A stretch of 6,262 nt of DNA. Origin: an uncultured Arcanobacterium sp. GTDB lineage: Bacteria > Actinomycetota > Actinomycetes > Actinomycetales > Actinomycetaceae. Under the pieces are notes generated by a model that saw only the letters and a list, made by a program, of their open reading frames with translations, made no database searches and was not told where the DNA came from. The DNA lies in assembly GCF_947253055.1 (NCBI RefSeq), contig NZ_CAMXYE010000080.1:1-6262 (forward strand), written 5' to 3'. The position numbers and the translations under genes were made by a program. Positions 4,617 to 6,262 of the stretch are shown piece after piece (the stretch's first letter is position 1; the number at the start of each line of letters is the position of its first letter).

Positions 4617-6262
4617 ATGGCGCGGGCACAGAGCGAGCAGGGGATGCTGGCAAAAGCTGGTTTCTTACACCCGCAGCACGCTTTGGAATTGCTAGCAGAT
4701 CCGATTCTAGAAAATGTGGATAAGAATTGGCTTATTGAGCAATTGCGCTACTGCGCTGATCCGAATCAAGCATTGCTGGAATATGTGCGCCTTGCTAGTG
4801 CAGTGGAGAGTGCCGGAGCAGAAGTTAGCCAAATTTTTGCAAAAGTGCTGGCTGATGCAGTAGCTAGCCGGAAACTTTTCGCTATATTGGGATTGTCGAG
4901 TGCACTTAGTAATCGGCTTATAGCACAGCCCCGCGAAGTAGAGATATTTCTCGGCGTTCCCGAAAAAACGCATTTATTAGAGCTATTAACCCCTTATTTA
5001 GCTGCGGATACAAATTTTGATTATGCGGCTGCTGTAAAAGTATTGCGCAATCACTATTGGCAGAGAATTATGCAAATCGCGGCCGCTGATTTGACGCAAG
5101 TAGACGCTACTGCGGGTATGCCAGAAGTGGGGAAAGAGATATCGGCTCTAGTAGAGGCTGCCTTAGATGGTGCTCTCGCTATTGCCCAGCGAGTTGTGCC
5201 GGAGAGCGGTGAAGTCGGTTTGGCTATTATTGCGATGGGTAAATTAGGAGGCGAAGAACTCAATTATATTTCTGATGTGGATGTAATATACGTGGCGCGG
5301 AGCTTAAATTCCGAATTAGCGGAAGCGGCAATGCTGGAAAAAGCTACTGCTTTAGCGCAGATAGTAGCCAGGGTAGTGGGTGCGCCCGGAGAGGTGCCGG
5401 CATTGTGGAAAATTGACGCGAATCTCCGGCCGGAAGGCAAAGAAGGGCCGCTGGTGCGTACTCTCGAATCGTGCCTCCGGTATTACAACGAATGGGCAGA
5501 AAGTTGGGAATTTCAGGCTCATATTAAAGCGCGCCCAGTGGCTGGTGATAAAGAGCTCGGTGCACAATATGTGCAAGCATTGGCGGCATTAGTTTGGCGA
5601 GCGGCAGAGCGCAGCAGTTTTGTGGCTGATACCCAGGCAATGCGCCGCCGCGTTGAATCTCTGGTACCCGCTAAAGATGCGCCGCGGCAAATAAAATTAG
5701 GAGCAGGTGGCCTGCGCGATGTGGAATTCACAGTACAGCTTCTACAACTGGTGCACGGGCGGGCAGATACTACATTGCGGGCAGCTGGCACCCTAGAAGC
5801 AATTGCCGCCTTGAGTGACGGTGGGTATATTTCCCGCCGAGCGGCCGAGCGGCTGCGCGAGGATTATAAATTTTTACGTACCCTGGAACATCGCCTGCAA
5901 TTACAGCGTTTTCGCCGTTGCCAAGTACTTCCGGAAGATAGCGAAGAACTGCGCCGTTTGGCTCGTTCTATTTCGGGAAGTGGATTTCGCAGTGAACAAG
6001 ATTTAGTTTCCTATTGGCAACGGGTACGAGCGGAAGTGCGCAAACTGCATTTAGAAATTTATTACCGCCCGCTTTTACCTGAAACTGCCAAACTTTCAGT
6101 AGATGATGTATCTCTCCAGCCAGAGGCGGCGCAAGCCCGCTTAGCAGCGATTGGGTATCGGGATCCAATAAGCGCTTTGCAGCATATAGAAGCGCTCACG
6201 GCGGGCATTTCGCGGACAGCTGCGATTCAAAAGCAGCTTCTGCCGGTAATGATTGGTTGGTT
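4617..6262 (+). CDS. glnE: Glutamine synthetase adenylyltransferase/adenylyl-removing enzyme, N-terminal part (runs off the window)
   Basis: The open frame continues without a stop to the last base, giving 548 complete codons of a protein that is usually around 950-1000 residues. What is present is the N-terminal nucleotidyltransferase domain, which in the family removes AMP from glutamine synthetase, and the start of the central region. Family marks include MGKLGGEELNYISDVDVIYV (207-226), whose D220 and D222 are the metal-binding Asp pair. IDANLRPEGKEGPLV (266-280) has D267 as the likely third acidic residue. KARPVAGD (304-311), KLGAGGLRDVEFTVQLL (360-376) and FLRTLEHRLQLQ (419-430) follow. 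The C-terminal adenylylating domain lies outside the window. The protein is cytoplasmic and is expected to control a tyrosine-bearing GlnA1. The neighbouring glnA product lacks that tyrosine. The same glnA2-glnE order is known in Mycobacterium tuberculosis. Confidence 0.95.
   Translation, partial: MARAQSEQGMLAKAGFLHPQHALELLADPILENVDKNWLIEQLRYCADPNQALLEYVRLASAVESAGAEVSQIFAKVLADAVASRKLFAILGLSSALSNRLIAQPREVEIFLGVPEKTHLLELLTPYLAADTNFDYAAAVKVLRNHYWQRIMQIAAADLTQVDATAGMPEVGKEISALVEAALDGALAIAQRVVPESGEVGLAIIAMGKLGGEELNYISDVDVIYVARSLNSELAEAAMLEKATALAQIVARVVGAPGEVPALWKIDANLRPEGKEGPLVRTLESCLRYYNEWAESWEFQAHIKARPVAGDKELGAQYVQALAALVWRAAERSSFVADTQAMRRRVESLVPAKDAPRQIKLGAGGLRDVEFTVQLLQLVHGRADTTLRAAGTLEAIAALSDGGYISRRAAERLREDYKFLRTLEHRLQLQRFRRCQVLPEDSEELRRLARSISGSGFRSEQDLVSYWQRVRAEVRKLHLEIYYRPLLPETAKLSVDDVSLQPEAAQARLAAIGYRDPISALQHIEALTAGISRTAAIQKQLLPVMIGW

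Noticed and set aside
5054..6168. Small open frames on both strands inside glnE
   Set aside because: The long + frame starting at 4617 carries conserved GlnE motifs through this whole stretch; the short frames are by-products of its composition.

Overview
The window looks like one end of a draft-genome contig from an actinobacterium with unusually low GC for the phylum (about half G+C by eye). Three things point there. The rnpB sequence is of the actinobacterial type A kind. Methionine aminopeptidase carries the N-terminal proline-containing extension typical of actinobacteria. The neighbourhood (Nif3-like protein, coiled-coil/zinc-ribbon protein, rnpB, map, GlnA2-type glutamine synthetase, glnE) is also familiar from this phylum. 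A low-GC member of the Actinomycetaceae or a relative is my guess; the sequence alone does not fix the genus.

Left edge (1-170): bases 15-47 are a sequencing-library adapter (Nextera/Tn5 read-1 adapter ending in the 19-bp mosaic end), not genome. Genomic sequence resumes at 48 inside a tRNA-Val(UAC) gene, of which only the anticodon loop to the 3' end (48-91) is present. An extended -10 promoter lies 6 bases before the next start codon, so that gene is probably transcribed leaderless.

Forward pair (171-1729): a Nif3/YbgI-family metal protein with all expected ligands, then a coiled-coil protein of the 'C4-type zinc ribbon' family. All four zinc-binding cysteines of the second protein are replaced.

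Middle (1730-3112): rnpB (RNase P RNA) on the + strand converges on map (methionine aminopeptidase) on the - strand. Only about 19 bases separate the P1 helix of rnpB from the map stop, and an imperfect 19-bp tandem repeat spans that stop.

Right part (3214-6262): glnA, divergent from map, is followed 65 bases later by glnE, which runs off the window. The glutamine synthetase is GlnA2-like and has no adenylylation tyrosine. It also differs from canonical enzymes at two active-site positions: Ala at the ammonium-pocket Ser and Gln at a phosphate-binding Arg. GlnE, the bifunctional adenylyltransferase, therefore probably acts on a different glutamine synthetase encoded elsewhere.

I saw no CRISPR array, insertion sequence, prophage or defence system. 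The items most worth checking are the adapter artefact, the cysteine-less zinc ribbon and the altered glutamine synthetase active site.
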